64,000 nt of DNA, taken from positions 186,001 to 250,000 of the forward strand of contig CAJYDM010000004.1 of assembly GCA_913757435.1 (NCBI GenBank). Reading direction: 5' to 3'. Made by a program: the position numbers and the translations under genes. Under the pieces are notes generated by a model, which did not search any database, had not been told where the DNA came from, and saw only the letters and a program-made list of their open reading frames with translations. Below are positions 43,983-53,470 of the stretch, in pieces; within the stretch, counting starts at the first letter, position 1, and each line of letters opens with the position of its first letter. The stretch is from Syntrophomonas sp. DTU019. Lineage in GTDB: Bacteria; Bacillota; Syntrophomonadia; Syntrophomonadales; Syntrophomonadaceae.

Positions 43983-46900
43983 CTATAAAGCGTTGATGAA
44001 AACCGTGACTGCCTCAGCCCGGGTGGCATTTCCCTGGGGCCGCACCGTGTTATCAGGATATCCCTTGATAATTCCGTTCTTCACTGCTGTTGCTAAAGAT
44101 CCTCTAGCCCAAGGTGAGATACTGCTTTGGTCTTTAAATGACAATTGTTCCATTACCGGAGAAAACTTAGCCGCCTTCACTATCATGTGAGCCATTTGCT
44201 CGCGAGTAATATATTCATCGGGGCCGAATCTGTTATCGCCATAGCCCTCTACTACACCGTGATATGCAGCAGTAGATATGGCCTCCTCAGCCCAGTGGCC
44301 GGCAGTGTCAGCAAAGCCTTCCCCACTATGGGATTCCAGTCTGAATGCTTTCACTAGTATTGAAGCGAATTCCGCCCTGGTAATGCTATTGTCCGGCTTA
44401 AAGGTTCCATCAGGATAACCGCCTATAGCCCCGAGCGCAACTAATTGTTTTATATTGCCTTCCGCCCAGTGACCGCCAATATCGGTTAATGCAACCTGAA
44501 CCGTATCTGCTGCCATTACGGTAAATTTCGTAAAGTGGCTCACTTGCACAGTGATGGTATTTTTCGACACCTTGCCGCCGATGTCGACCCATCTTTTCTG
44601 GTCTTCATCATAGTAGTAAATAGCTGGGGTACTCTTAGAACTGACCTTTTCAGTATCGAATGCAAGCTTAAGCGTTACCGGTTTACCAAAGTCATATTTG
44701 CTTCGGCCGTCCACACTGAATTCATATACCGCGGAAATCACCTTAAAACCGTCCGGTGCAACAGGCGGTTTACTCACCCGCTCTATTTTCACTTCCACTG
44801 AGCAGGTTCCGTTCAATGCTCCGGCAGGAATTTCAATGACGGCTTCTTCTGCGAGTTTCACAATACCTCCGTCACTCGGTTTAATTAATTTAGTCACTAC
44901 TGGGTCACCGGCCACCATTATGGCAAACATAGTAAAGTGATCCACCTCAACACTTATGGTATTACCGGCTACCTTGCCACCAATATCGATCCACTTCTTT
45001 CCTTTCTGGTCATAATAGTGGATAGTCGGGGTTTCATCAGAGGCCAACTTTTCTGAATCGAATGTCAGCTTGATGGTAACCGGTTTATTAAAGCTGTAAT
45101 TACCCTCTCCGTCTATACTAAACTCATATACTCTGCCAAGAATTTTAAATCCAAAAGGTGCAGCCGGAGGCTCACTCACCCGTTCTATTTTCACTTCTAC
45201 TGGACTACTACCAGTTAAGGCTCCGCCGGGAATCTCAATGACGGCTTCCTCTCCCAGGCTTACCGTTCCCCCTTCATCGGGTTTTATCTTATCGCTGGTA
45301 TTTACCGTTCCTGTAACCTTATAGGTAAATTCGGCCACAGCGCTGTTCAACTTACCGGGACCTATGGTGATAGCTTTTATGGTAGTATCTTCAGTCACCA
45401 CTATGGGCTTATTGATTTCTTTAACAGCATCCTTGCCCCTAGAACTCCACCACCGTTTGGCTACCACGTTATAAATCGGACTATTCAGATCGGGGATGCT
45501 GCCATCAATGGTATAGTGGACCTTATCTTCATCATCATATGGACTATGCAGTTCTACCTCCGTTCCTGCCGGTACGTTTCCGGGGCTCGGATTGGCGGTG
45601 GGCTTGGCCCAAGATTCTGGGAAATCGGTGAGTACTTTTATTTCAGATACGTATTTTACAAACAGCGGCCCGGTTTGCTCGGTAACCGCTCGCTGGCCCA
45701 GCATCAAGAGCAATGCGTTGCTGTCGTTCATATAGCTCGGGTCATTAGTACCATCTGCGCTGAGCAAAGCCAGCATGGGCTCGACTGGTGTCGCGCCTGC
45801 GGCAGAACCTGGAATATGCCCGTCGGCATCGTCATCACCGCTTTTGAAGTTGGGAAAGCGATAACGCTCATCCCTCAGCAGTTCCTGAACCGTAAATGTC
45901 GTGTAATAGCCATCACTGGACATAAACCTGATCTGCTGTGCGCTTCCTTTTATCCCTACTGTATCGAACAAATCACTCAGTTTAACCCCTTTCCCCACAT
46001 ACCATCGCTTGGAGGGCCAGGTGTTAATACTACTGTAAACCTCCTGGTACTGGGGCATAGCTTCCAACTGGGACTGGGTAAACCCCTGCGGATTGGTTAC
46101 CCCATCCCCGGATATGGTTAATACAATTTTCCCGTCAGGTGGTTTGGTATCACCACTACTGGTAATCTTCTGCGTAACCACGGCATCCAGATAACCAGTG
46201 GCAATAACGATTATGGTGTAGTCGCCCTTGCTGGTGAATACCCCAAAATTAATAGTTATTACACCAGGACCGATGCTGTATTTGCCGGTAATAGGGCTTC
46301 CATTTACCGTCACTCCGGTAATGGCCTGACGCCATGATTCATTATCAGCAAAAGTCAGTTCTATGTCATTACCCACGGTGTTGTCTGAATTATCAGCGGT
46401 CAAGGTTGGAGGAGTATGGGCTTCAGTAACCAGCAGAGTAAAAGTAAAACTGTCGGTATTCCCATCACTATCGGTTACTGTCATCGTAAAGGTAAAAGTA
46501 CCGCTTTGGGTAGGTGTGCCTTCCAGAGTTGCTCCCTTCAGAATCATACCTTCGGGCAGTGAACCCTCCGTAATAGCAAAGCTATACGGCTCTATACCGC
46601 CTGCTGCCGTGAAGCTATGACCGGCATAAGCCTGGTTGAGGATAGCATTAACCAGGTTGTCCTTACTGATAGTAAGAGGTATAAAATACTCGAAAGTGGC
46701 AATTTCACTATCGGCCCGGCCAGGACCGATTACAATGGCCTTAATGGTGGTATTATCTGTTATCTCAATAGGGCGGTTTATTTCATCCAAATCATCCGCT
46801 CTTGAAGACCACCAGCGATAAGCGACCAAGTTGAACATTGGGCTTTCTATGGTTGGGTCACTGTCATCCAAGGTATAGTGAACCTTGTCTTCATCATTAT

Positions 46901-47645
46901 CAGTACTGTACAGTTTCACCAGGGTACCTGCCGGAACCTCACCGGGCGCTACTGACGCAGTGGGGGGAGCCCATTGAAGTACGCTATCAGTAAGTACTTC
47001 AATCTTTGTTACGTATTTGGCAAACCTGGCATTGGTCTGCTGGTTTACTGTTCGCTGCCCGTATAAGAAAAGATTGGCGTCAGCCCGGCTGAAATTGTCC
47101 GCATCTGTAATCACTTGGTAATCATTGGAGGAAATACTCCGGTGGGCAATAATAGCTGGCACCTGTTCAGCATCTGAGGCATCACCTATGAGATGACCAG
47201 CCAAGCCACTATCCATGAAATTAGGGAAGCAATACCGGGGTTCGCCCAAGAGATCCTGTATGGTAAAGGTAGCTTCAAAGCCGTCTCCTGAACTAATCTT
47301 TATCAGAGTAGCCTGGTCATTAATTCCTCCAGCCACATCAAGCAGCTCTTGCAGTGTTACACCTTGCCCCCTGTACCAGCTCTTGGTAGGCCAGGTGTTA
47401 ATGGTGCTGAAAATAATATCCTGCTGCTCTAAACAATAATCATCATATATTGGTACTTCACCCTGAAGCTGCTCCTGGGTAATGGTTACGCCATCAGGGT
47501 TATTCAGCCCCGGCCCCGATATGGTAATATTGCCACCGGCGGCATAAGCGGGGTCGGGTGCCAGTAAACTCACCAAACCAACGACTAACAGCCCTATAAA
47601 AATTAACGAAACAGGGTTTTTCCATATTTTATTTGCAGTACTCAT
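43983..47645 (-). CDS. SLH-anchored surface protein with two Oxidored_molyb-like domains (1220 aa)
   Basis: Signal peptide 1-36. Domains in order: Oxidored_molyb-like about 37-235 with a chitobiase-like module (KVHYTLDDSDPTIESPMFN); a He_PIG-type Ig domain (EPYSFAITEGSLPEGM); a DUF1533/Shr-like domain; a second Oxidored_molyb-like domain about 510-690 with chitobiase-like module; two ZU5-like domains (GGTVSLGEEAVIEIPGGAL and GGIVKLAEEAVIEIPAGAL); and three SLH repeats at the C-terminus (HWAEGNIKQLVALGAIGGYPDG, then HWAEEAISTAAYHGVVEGY, then WARGSLATAVKNGIIKGYPD). It should be bound to the cell wall via SLH. Start ATG 47645 follows GGAGGATGA. It heads the transcription unit and has a riboswitch-like leader and terminator. 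Confidence 0.88.
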   Translation of the reverse strand: MSTANKIWKNPVSLIFIGLLVVGLVSLLAPDPAYAAGGNITISGPGLNNPDGVTITQEQLQGEVPIYDDYCLEQQDIIFSTINTWPTKSWYRGQGVTLQELLDVAGGINDQATLIKISSGDGFEATFTIQDLLGEPRYCFPNFMDSGLAGHLIGDASDAEQVPAIIAHRSISSNDYQVITDADNFSRADANLFLYGQRTVNQQTNARFAKYVTKIEVLTDSVLQWAPPTASVAPGEVPAGTLVKLYSTDNDEDKVHYTLDDSDPTIESPMFNLVAYRWWSSRADDLDEINRPIEITDNTTIKAIVIGPGRADSEIATFEYFIPLTISKDNLVNAILNQAYAGHSFTAAGGIEPYSFAITEGSLPEGMILKGATLEGTPTQSGTFTFTMTVTDSDGNTDSFTFTLLVTEAHTPPTLTADNSDNTVGNDIELTFADNESWRQAITGVTVNGSPITGKYSIGPGVITINFGVFTSKGDYTIIVIATGYLDAVVTQKITSSGDTKPPDGKIVLTISGDGVTNPQGFTQSQLEAMPQYQEVYSSINTWPSKRWYVGKGVKLSDLFDTVGIKGSAQQIRFMSSDGYYTTFTVQELLRDERYRFPNFKSGDDDADGHIPGSAAGATPVEPMLALLSADGTNDPSYMNDSNALLLMLGQRAVTEQTGPLFVKYVSEIKVLTDFPESWAKPTANPSPGNVPAGTEVELHSPYDDEDKVHYTIDGSIPDLNSPIYNVVAKRWWSSRGKDAVKEINKPIVVTEDTTIKAITIGPGKLNSAVAEFTYKVTGTVNTSDKIKPDEGGTVSLGEEAVIEIPGGALTGSSPVEVKIERVSEPPAAPFGFKILGRVYEFSIDGEGNYSFNKPVTIKLTFDSEKLASDETPTIHYYDQKGKKWIDIGGKVAGNTISVEVDHFTMFAIMVAGDPVVTKLIKPSDGGIVKLAEEAVIEIPAGALNGTCSVEVKIERVSKPPVAPDGFKVISAVYEFSVDGRSKYDFGKPVTLKLAFDTEKVSSKSTPAIYYYDEDQKRWVDIGGKVSKNTITVQVSHFTKFTVMAADTVQVALTDIGGHWAEGNIKQLVALGAIGGYPDGTFKPDNSITRAEFASILVKAFRLESHSGEGFADTAGHWAEEAISTAAYHGVVEGYGDNRFGPDEYITREQMAHMIVKAAKFSPVMEQLSFKDQSSISPWARGSLATAVKNGIIKGYPDNTVRPQGNATRAEAVTVFINAL

Positions 47646-47777
47646 TCATCCTCCACCCCTTTTTTTACAAAATGCCTTCATCAAAATATCAGTGTCCGGT
47701 TATGGCGTAACTAACCCAACCCCCATTCACTTAATAGCAAAAACTGAAGGAAAAATAAGTAAAAGAACTAACTTAAT

Positions 47778-47810
47778 CAACAAAAACCCCCTGCACGGAC
47801 AGGAGGTTTT
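47778..47810 (-). terminator. Leader terminator before the SLH surface protein gene
   Basis: Minus strand AAAACCTCCTG, loop TCCGTG, CAGGGGGTTTT: an 11-bp stem with one G-T pair, then TTTTTGTTG. It lies between the aptamer-like leader and the gene. Confidence 0.85.
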
Positions 47811-47860
47811 CCATAAAAGCTATAAATAGCAGGAACACCGATAACGGTTTTAGCACCTAC

Positions 47861-47972
47861 TAAGATAGCGTAATAATACTCCTTTCCAGAAGGGAGGCAG
47901 AACCGTTTCCCGTTCTACCCTATCGGCCTATTTCCCATGTCTTTTTGATTTAGGCGAATAAGCTCGGAGTTT
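47861..47972 (-). promoter_or_regulatory. Riboswitch-like leader, Moco/Tuco type (copy 2)
   Basis: Minus strand blocks ACTCCGAGCTTATT, CGCCTAAA, AGGCCGATAGGGT, a GGGAAAC hairpin, CTGCCTCCC, GGAAAGGAGTA and CTATCTT pairing with GATAG. Same layout as copy 1 at 39721-39832. Its 5' end (from about 47972) is also the edge of the 183-bp tandem duplication, which repeats the first bases of the aptamer upstream. Confidence 0.55.
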
Positions 47973-48322
47973 TAGTGTTAAATTCTAGATAATATTTTCC
48001 ATATCAAGTATTCTAGTTAGACTAAGAGTTTTCCTGCACAATTCCAACAATTTTTAACAAAGTAGACCAAGTTATCTTTGTATATTCATTTCTTTTACCT
48101 AATCCGTTTAAGTCTCGATAGCTCCATTTATATGCGTTAAATAAGCTCGGAGTTTTAGTGTTAAATTCTAGATAATATTTTCCATATCAAGTATTCTAGT
48201 TAGACTAAGAGTTTTCCTGCACAATTCCAACAATTCTTAACAAAGTAGACCAAGTTATCTTTGTATATTCATTTCTTTTACCTAATCCGTTTAAGTCTCG
48301 ATAGCTCCATTTATATGCGTTA
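47957..48322. repeat. 183-bp tandem direct duplication
   Basis: 47957-48139 and 48140-48322 are the same apart from one base (CAATTTTTAAC against CAATTCTTAAC). Each copy holds an AT-rich segment with TTGATA and possible -10 boxes on the minus strand plus the first ~14 bases of the leader RNA (CTCCGAGCTTATT). The promoter of the surface-protein operon is therefore probably doubled. Confidence 0.95.
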
Positions 48323-48366
48323 AGCGACCTGTCAAAATCTTCTATAAAAACGAATTACAGACAGCT

Positions 48367-50985
48367 TTATTCCGCGCTCTGATGCTTCACCAGTCCTAAT
48401 GCCTTGGAGATTTCCAGGACTAGTATGGGAACCACAGCCAGCCCTGCAGCCAGAAGATATAGATCAGAATTAAGCGGAACCAATCCAAAAGCGTTGGCCA
48501 CTGCTGGTATTAAGGCCACCAGAGCGACCAAAACGATTGAGAGGAAGGCGGCACCATTGAGGTATTTGTTGGTGAAGAAGCCAATGGTCAACAGGGAATG
48601 ATTGGAACGCATATTGAAAGCATGGCAGACCTGCGATAAGGCCAGGACCAGGAACGCCATAGTGCGGCCAGCTTCGATCTCCCCGGTGCTATTCCACCCC
48701 ATATTGAACCCGATCAGGGTAAGGATGGCAAACATAGCCCCCTGCAGTCCCACCCTCAAACCCAGACCCTGGGCGAAGATGCTTTCACCCCTGGGTTTGG
48801 GCTTGCGCTGCATCACATCGTTTTCCACCGCTTCCATTCCTAAAGCCACCGCAGGCAGGCTGTCAGTCACCAGATTAATCCACAACAGGTGCACAGCTAA
48901 CAGTGGTGAAGTCTTCCACAGGAGCATAGCGATAAAGACGGTCAATACCTCACCGATATTGGTTCCCAAAAGAAAACCCACGGTTTTTTTGATGTTGTCG
49001 AATATGGCCCGACCCTCACGGACCGCATCCACTATGGTGGCGAAGTTATCATCGGTTAAGACCATGTCTGAGGCGCCTTTGGCCACATCGGTGCCAGTGA
49101 TACCCATAGCGCATCCGATATCGGCAGCTTTTAGGGCCGGAGCATCATTGACCCCGTCGCCGGTCATGGAGACTACTGCCCCCTGCTTCTGCCATGCTTT
49201 GACTATACGAATTTTGTCTTCAGGTGCTACCCGGGCATAAACCGAGATGCGGCTGACCCGTTTCTGCAGCTCATCCTCATCCATGGCGGTCAGTTCGCTT
49301 CCGGTGATGGCGTCATCGCCGGGCTCCATGATGCCCAGCTCCCGGGCGATGGCCGCCGCTGTCACCACATGGTCGCCGGTGATCATGATCGGCTTGATGC
49401 CCGCTCCGCGGCATACTGCTACCGCATCCCGGGCCTCAAGGCGAGGCGGGTCGATCATCCCCACCACCCCCATGAAGTGGAGATCACGCTCCAGTTCTTC
49501 ACTACTGGGATTTTGCGGTACGTTATTTATTTCTTTGGATGCTACCGCCAAAACCCTTAAAGCCTGTCGACTCATCTCTTCGGTATGATGACGGCCTGCT
49601 TCGATCTGCCCGGAGATACATTTGCCTGCCAGAACATCGAAAGCGCCTTTAACAATGACCACACGACTCCCGCCGATAAGATTGACAGTGCTCATCAACT
49701 TGCGATCGGAGTCGAAGGGCAATTCGGCCAGTCGGGGGTAAGTCCGGTTCAAATCCTCTTTAGGCATACCATTTTTGTGGGCTGCCAGGACGATGGAGGT
49801 TTCTGTAGGGTCGCCGATATGCTTTTCTTGGCCGTTTTCGAATTCCACCACCCCATCGCTGCACAGCGCAGCGTACATTAGCAACTTCTTTATCGGGGCT
49901 GAGTTATTGGTGTGGATATCCTCCAAAACAGAGCTTTCACCATCGTAGGCCTTGACCAGGGTCATTTGGTTCTGGGTCAGGGTGCCGGTTTTGTCAGAAC
50001 AAATTACCGAAGCGCTGCCCAGGGTTTCCACCGCTGATAACTTCCTGATAATGGCATTGCGACGGGCCATACGCTGCACCCCGATGGCCAGCACAATTGT
50101 GACGATAGCCGGCAGGCCTTCGGGAATAGCTGAAACTGCCAGGGCTACGGCTATCATAAATATCTCCATGATGGGCATGCCATCCCATAGCCCGATAGCA
50201 AAAATGATGGCACATATTCCTAGAGCTAAAAAGCCCAGGTATTTACCGAGTACATGCAATTTATGCTGCAGAGGAGTCTCCCCATCACCTTCCGATTCAA
50301 GCAAGTCAGCGATTTTGCCCATTTCGGTCTGCATCCCGGTGGCGGTCACGACCGCCCGGCCGGTGCCGTAGGTAACGCTGCAGCCCGAATAAAGCATGTT
50401 GACACGGTCCCCCAATGGGGCATCGGGCTCAACTCCAGCCCGGGCATCCTTCTCGCTGGGCACCGATTCGCCGGTTAGGGCCGCCTCTTCCGATTTCAAG
50501 CTGGCACTTTCGATGATGCGGGCATCGGCAGGAATAAAATCGCCCGCTTCCAATTTGATAATATCCCCGGGCACCAGCTGTGAAGCCTCAATGATGACAT
50601 CTCGGCCATCGCGGATAACCCGAGCCTGAGGGGCAGAGAGTTCTTGTAAGGCCTCTAAGGCCTGTTCGGCTTTGCTTTCCTGAACCACTCCCATGATGGC
50701 ATTGAGCACTACGATGAAGATAATAAGTACCGGTTCAAATAAGCCAGTACCTTCATATATCGCTACTACGAACGAAACTGCGGCGGCAATGATAAGTATA
50801 ATGATCATGAAGTCTCGGAATTGATCCAAAAAACGCTTTATAAGGCTGCGTTTTGGTTTGGCCTTGAGCTGGTTAGGTCCGAATTCTTCCAGGCGCCGCG
50901 AGGCCTCCTCAGTTGCCAGACCCCGCTCGGCGCTCACCTTCAGGTGTTTTAATACCTCTTCAATACTGGTGCTATGAGCTTTCAT
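48367..50985 (-). CDS. Calcium-type P-type ATPase
   Basis: 872 residues from ATG 50985; the GTG at 50997 lies inside the GGAGG ribosome site. Seen: actuator loop LTGESVPS, phosphorylation site DKTGTLTQNQM, hinge MTGDGVNDAPALKAADIG, M4 motif AVSAIPEGLPA and M6 LWINLVTDSLPAVALGME, ten membrane helices in all. M4 PEGLP and M6 NxxTD are the SERCA/PMCA calcium-site residues. It should pump Ca2+ (or Mn2+) out of the cell. Stands alone on the minus strand; a CTGCCCC/GGGGCAG hairpin lies 24 bases before the start. Confidence 0.93.
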   Translation of the reverse strand: MKAHSTSIEEVLKHLKVSAERGLATEEASRRLEEFGPNQLKAKPKRSLIKRFLDQFRDFMIIILIIAAAVSFVVAIYEGTGLFEPVLIIFIVVLNAIMGVVQESKAEQALEALQELSAPQARVIRDGRDVIIEASQLVPGDIIKLEAGDFIPADARIIESASLKSEEAALTGESVPSEKDARAGVEPDAPLGDRVNMLYSGCSVTYGTGRAVVTATGMQTEMGKIADLLESEGDGETPLQHKLHVLGKYLGFLALGICAIIFAIGLWDGMPIMEIFMIAVALAVSAIPEGLPAIVTIVLAIGVQRMARRNAIIRKLSAVETLGSASVICSDKTGTLTQNQMTLVKAYDGESSVLEDIHTNNSAPIKKLLMYAALCSDGVVEFENGQEKHIGDPTETSIVLAAHKNGMPKEDLNRTYPRLAELPFDSDRKLMSTVNLIGGSRVVIVKGAFDVLAGKCISGQIEAGRHHTEEMSRQALRVLAVASKEINNVPQNPSSEELERDLHFMGVVGMIDPPRLEARDAVAVCRGAGIKPIMITGDHVVTAAAIARELGIMEPGDDAITGSELTAMDEDELQKRVSRISVYARVAPEDKIRIVKAWQKQGAVVSMTGDGVNDAPALKAADIGCAMGITGTDVAKGASDMVLTDDNFATIVDAVREGRAIFDNIKKTVGFLLGTNIGEVLTVFIAMLLWKTSPLLAVHLLWINLVTDSLPAVALGMEAVENDVMQRKPKPRGESIFAQGLGLRVGLQGAMFAILTLIGFNMGWNSTGEIEAGRTMAFLVLALSQVCHAFNMRSNHSLLTIGFFTNKYLNGAAFLSIVLVALVALIPAVANAFGLVPLNSDLYLLAAGLAVVPILVLEISKALGLVKHQSAE

Positions 50986-50997
50986 TGATTCCTCCAC

Positions 50998-51552
50998 ATA
51001 ATATAATTACTGCCCCGCTTAGGGGCAGAATAATTTCCATTCTCCGACTAGTTTGCTATAAAATAACGGCCGTATGCAGGGTGACCCGACATCTTTACCG
51101 ACAACGCTATTATCCGATTTGGATGCAACTTCCACTGACACCTGACGGTGTCTTATCGGTGTCATCCTAAACTTGTAAAATTACTGGCATGTGAGTTATT
51201 CATTCCATTATATAACAACTGCAGCAATGTACCGATATCCCTTTAGTTAAGTTCATATGAACAAACCCGTATCGATGATAAACCATGGGCCTCTTTGGTA
51301 TAATTATACATTCGTTGCATATTGGCTCGTAGCGCCAGGAAACTCGGATATGCTACAACTTACCATCATTGTGGGATTTGTAGCATTTTTGGACATCCTT
51401 ATAAGTTCCCAAGTTTATGCCCGTTTATCCCAAGAGTTCCCGATTTTCAGCATGGTACAAGCTTTGCCGCCCCACGTATAGATTTTTATAATTACAACCA
51501 TACTTGATAAGGCGTGGTTTTTAGAATGAAAAAGATAAATCTTAAAATTACC
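50998..51552. other. Divergent intergenic region, little recognised
   Basis: About 550 bases between divergent genes. Contains a small hairpin CTGCCCC/GGGGCAG (51010-51028) and presumably both promoters. No gene is supported; the frame at 51257-51481 lacks a ribosome site and homology. Confidence 0.4.
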
Positions 51553-51567
51553 AAGGAGGTAGATCTT

Positions 51568-52296
51568 ATTCGAAAACGCACCAAGAGCATCATCATGATC
51601 CTTACCCTTTTCCTCTTTTCCACGGTCATTCCTGCGTGGGGATTTCAGGCTACATACCTGGGCGAGAGGACTCTGGCACCATCTGATGAGGGTTATGATG
51701 TACAGCTATTACAAAAGGACCTTTCCTACTTGGGCTTTAGCCCAGGAAATATAGACGGTATATTCGGTCCTCAGACTATGGCTGCAGTAAAACAGTTTCA
51801 ATCCCATCATGGCTTGCCAGACGATGGATTGGTTGGGAAACAGACTGCTGACGTGATTATTGCCGAAGTAAGTAAACCCGTTCAAGCCAACCCTGTTCCT
51901 CAGCAAATACAACCCCCCGCACCGTCACGCTCTGCATCGTTTTCCAGCCGAGATTTAGAAAACCTGGCCCGCCTCATACATGGTGAAGCCCGGGGAGAAC
52001 CGTATGAGGGCAAGGTCGCAGTGGCTGCTGTTGCTATTAACCGCCTGGAATCCAATGGATTCGGGAAGACCCTCAATGAGGTCATTTTCCAGCCTGGGGC
52101 CTTCACCGCGGTCAGCGATGGACAGTTTTATCTGAAGCCAGATAACAGCTCTTATCAAGCCGCTGAAGCCGCCTTGCGCGGATGGGATCCCAGTGGAGGT
52201 GCTATTTATTACTGGAATCCGGTTACCGCTACCAATAAGTGGATATGGAGCAGGCCCATTACCAAAACCATAGGCAGACATGTATTTGCCAAATAA
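51568..52296 (+). CDS. SleB-like cell-wall hydrolase with peptidoglycan-binding domain, probable ATT start
   Basis: 242 residues. AAGGAGG (51553-51559) is followed after 8 bases by ATT at 51568. Starting there gives a textbook signal peptide, (M)RKRTKSIIMILTLFLFSTVIPAWG; the in-frame ATG 51526 and GTG 51514 have no site and would add a charged leader. Domain 1 (about 40-100) is PG_binding_1 (VQLLQKDLSYLGFSPGNIDG, FGPQTMAAVKQFQ). Domain 2 (about 130-242) is Hydrolase_2/SleB (ARLIHGEARGEPYEGKVAVA with the catalytic Glu, then GAIYYWNP). Lytic activity on peptidoglycan, in spore cortex or envelope turnover. Confidence 0.88.
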   Translation: MRKRTKSIIMILTLFLFSTVIPAWGFQATYLGERTLAPSDEGYDVQLLQKDLSYLGFSPGNIDGIFGPQTMAAVKQFQSHHGLPDDGLVGKQTADVIIAEVSKPVQANPVPQQIQPPAPSRSASFSSRDLENLARLIHGEARGEPYEGKVAVAAVAINRLESNGFGKTLNEVIFQPGAFTAVSDGQFYLKPDNSSYQAAEAALRGWDPSGGAIYYWNPVTATNKWIWSRPITKTIGRHVFAK

Positions 52297-52372
52297 CTCC
52301 TTTTGAGCACAGCCCCACACCTCCTATGACTTGCCTAATTAAGTCACGGGAACCCACCCCAATATCTGCCAT

Positions 52373-52412
52373 AAACCGTTTTTAGGATATGACCTGAAAA
52401 CGGTTTTTGTGC
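52373..52412 (+). terminator. Terminator after the SleB-like gene
   Basis: AAACCGTTTTTAGG and CCTGAAAACGGTTT pair (about 13 bp), followed by TTGTGCTTTTTTCTT, 77 bases after the stop. Confidence 0.85.
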
Positions 52413-52539
52413 TTTTTTCTTACTCTGCACATGTTTCTGGCATTCTTCACCAACCCGTCTCTAGCCCCTTTGCTGCCTGGTAACTATATTAGCGCCTATT
52501 CATATTATAGAAATTATGAGTAATAAATGAGGGTTCTAG

Positions 52540-53376
52540 ATGGTCGAATACTTGATGCAGCTCAATTTGATCTGGCTCGGGATGGCTGCCAGCCTGGCTG
52601 CGGGAATGGCCACAGGAGTGGGGTCTATCCCCATTTTCTTCACTCGTAATATTGCCAGAAGGCACTTGGATTATCTATTGGGTTTCGCAGCCGGAGTAAT
52701 GCTGGCGGCCACATCTTTTAGCTTGATAGTACCGGCTATCGAAAAAGGCGGCGGCGGTTTACAAGGAGCCACCATGGCCTTGATCGGCATTTTATGTGGA
52801 GGAGCATTCGTCGATTTTGTGGATAAATTCTTCCCCGATACTAATCTTATATCCAATGCGGTTAACGGAAAATACTATGATGAAAACCAGGTAAGGTGCA
52901 GACTACCCTTTAATCCTAGCTTAAGTCCAGGCCTTCGCAAGGTATGGCTTTTCGTTATTGCCATTACCATACACAACTTTCCGGAAGGAATGGCGGTTGG
53001 GGTTGGCTTTGGGGACGGAGATGTCATAAATGGCTTGAGTCTTGCCATAGGCATCGGTCTGCAAAACCTGCCGGAAGGGCTGGCAGTGGCTCTTCCCCTG
53101 GTGAGGGAAAAATACTCGGCTCTTACAGCCTTTCTGGTTGCTCTGGCTACTGGTTTGGTAGAGCCTATTGGAGGGCTTATAGGAATAGGGCTGGTTCACA
53201 TCGCCACGCCACTGCTTCCCTTTGCCCTGGCTTTTGCTGCTGGAGCCATGCTTTTCGTAATCAGCCACGAAATCATACCTGAGAGCCAGAATCATGATGG
53301 CCATTCCAAACTCGCCACACATGCCTTGCTCATAGGTTTTGTGGTAATGATGTTTTTGGACAATACACTGGGCTAG
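52540..53376 (+). CDS. ZIP-family metal transporter
   Basis: 278 residues, eight helices. The two hallmark metal-site helices are present: IHNFPEGMAVG (helix IV) and LQNLPEGLAVA (helix V). HEIIPESQNHDGH lies near the C-terminus. The family imports Zn2+, Fe2+ or Mn2+ (ZupT/GufA branch). ATG 52540 follows GAGGGTTC. Single gene. Confidence 0.92.
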   Translation: MVEYLMQLNLIWLGMAASLAAGMATGVGSIPIFFTRNIARRHLDYLLGFAAGVMLAATSFSLIVPAIEKGGGGLQGATMALIGILCGGAFVDFVDKFFPDTNLISNAVNGKYYDENQVRCRLPFNPSLSPGLRKVWLFVIAITIHNFPEGMAVGVGFGDGDVINGLSLAIGIGLQNLPEGLAVALPLVREKYSALTAFLVALATGLVEPIGGLIGIGLVHIATPLLPFALAFAAGAMLFVISHEIIPESQNHDGHSKLATHALLIGFVVMMFLDNTLG

Positions 53377-53400
53377 AATGGATGTTTCTGGGTTAGAGAG

Positions 53401-53446
53401 GGCAGTTCTGTTGTCCCAAAAACTCGTTTTGGGACGACAGAACTGC
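53401..53446. terminator. Long bidirectional hairpin
   Basis: A 21-bp stem (GGCAGTTCTGTTGTCCCAAA side, one G-T pair) with the loop CTCG, then TTTCT on the plus side. It lies between the ZIP gene and the convergent LysM microgene, so it can end both transcripts; its shape also recalls REP-type palindromes. Confidence 0.8.
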
Positions 53447-53470
53447 CTTTCTACTCCGGCGTTTTGAAAA

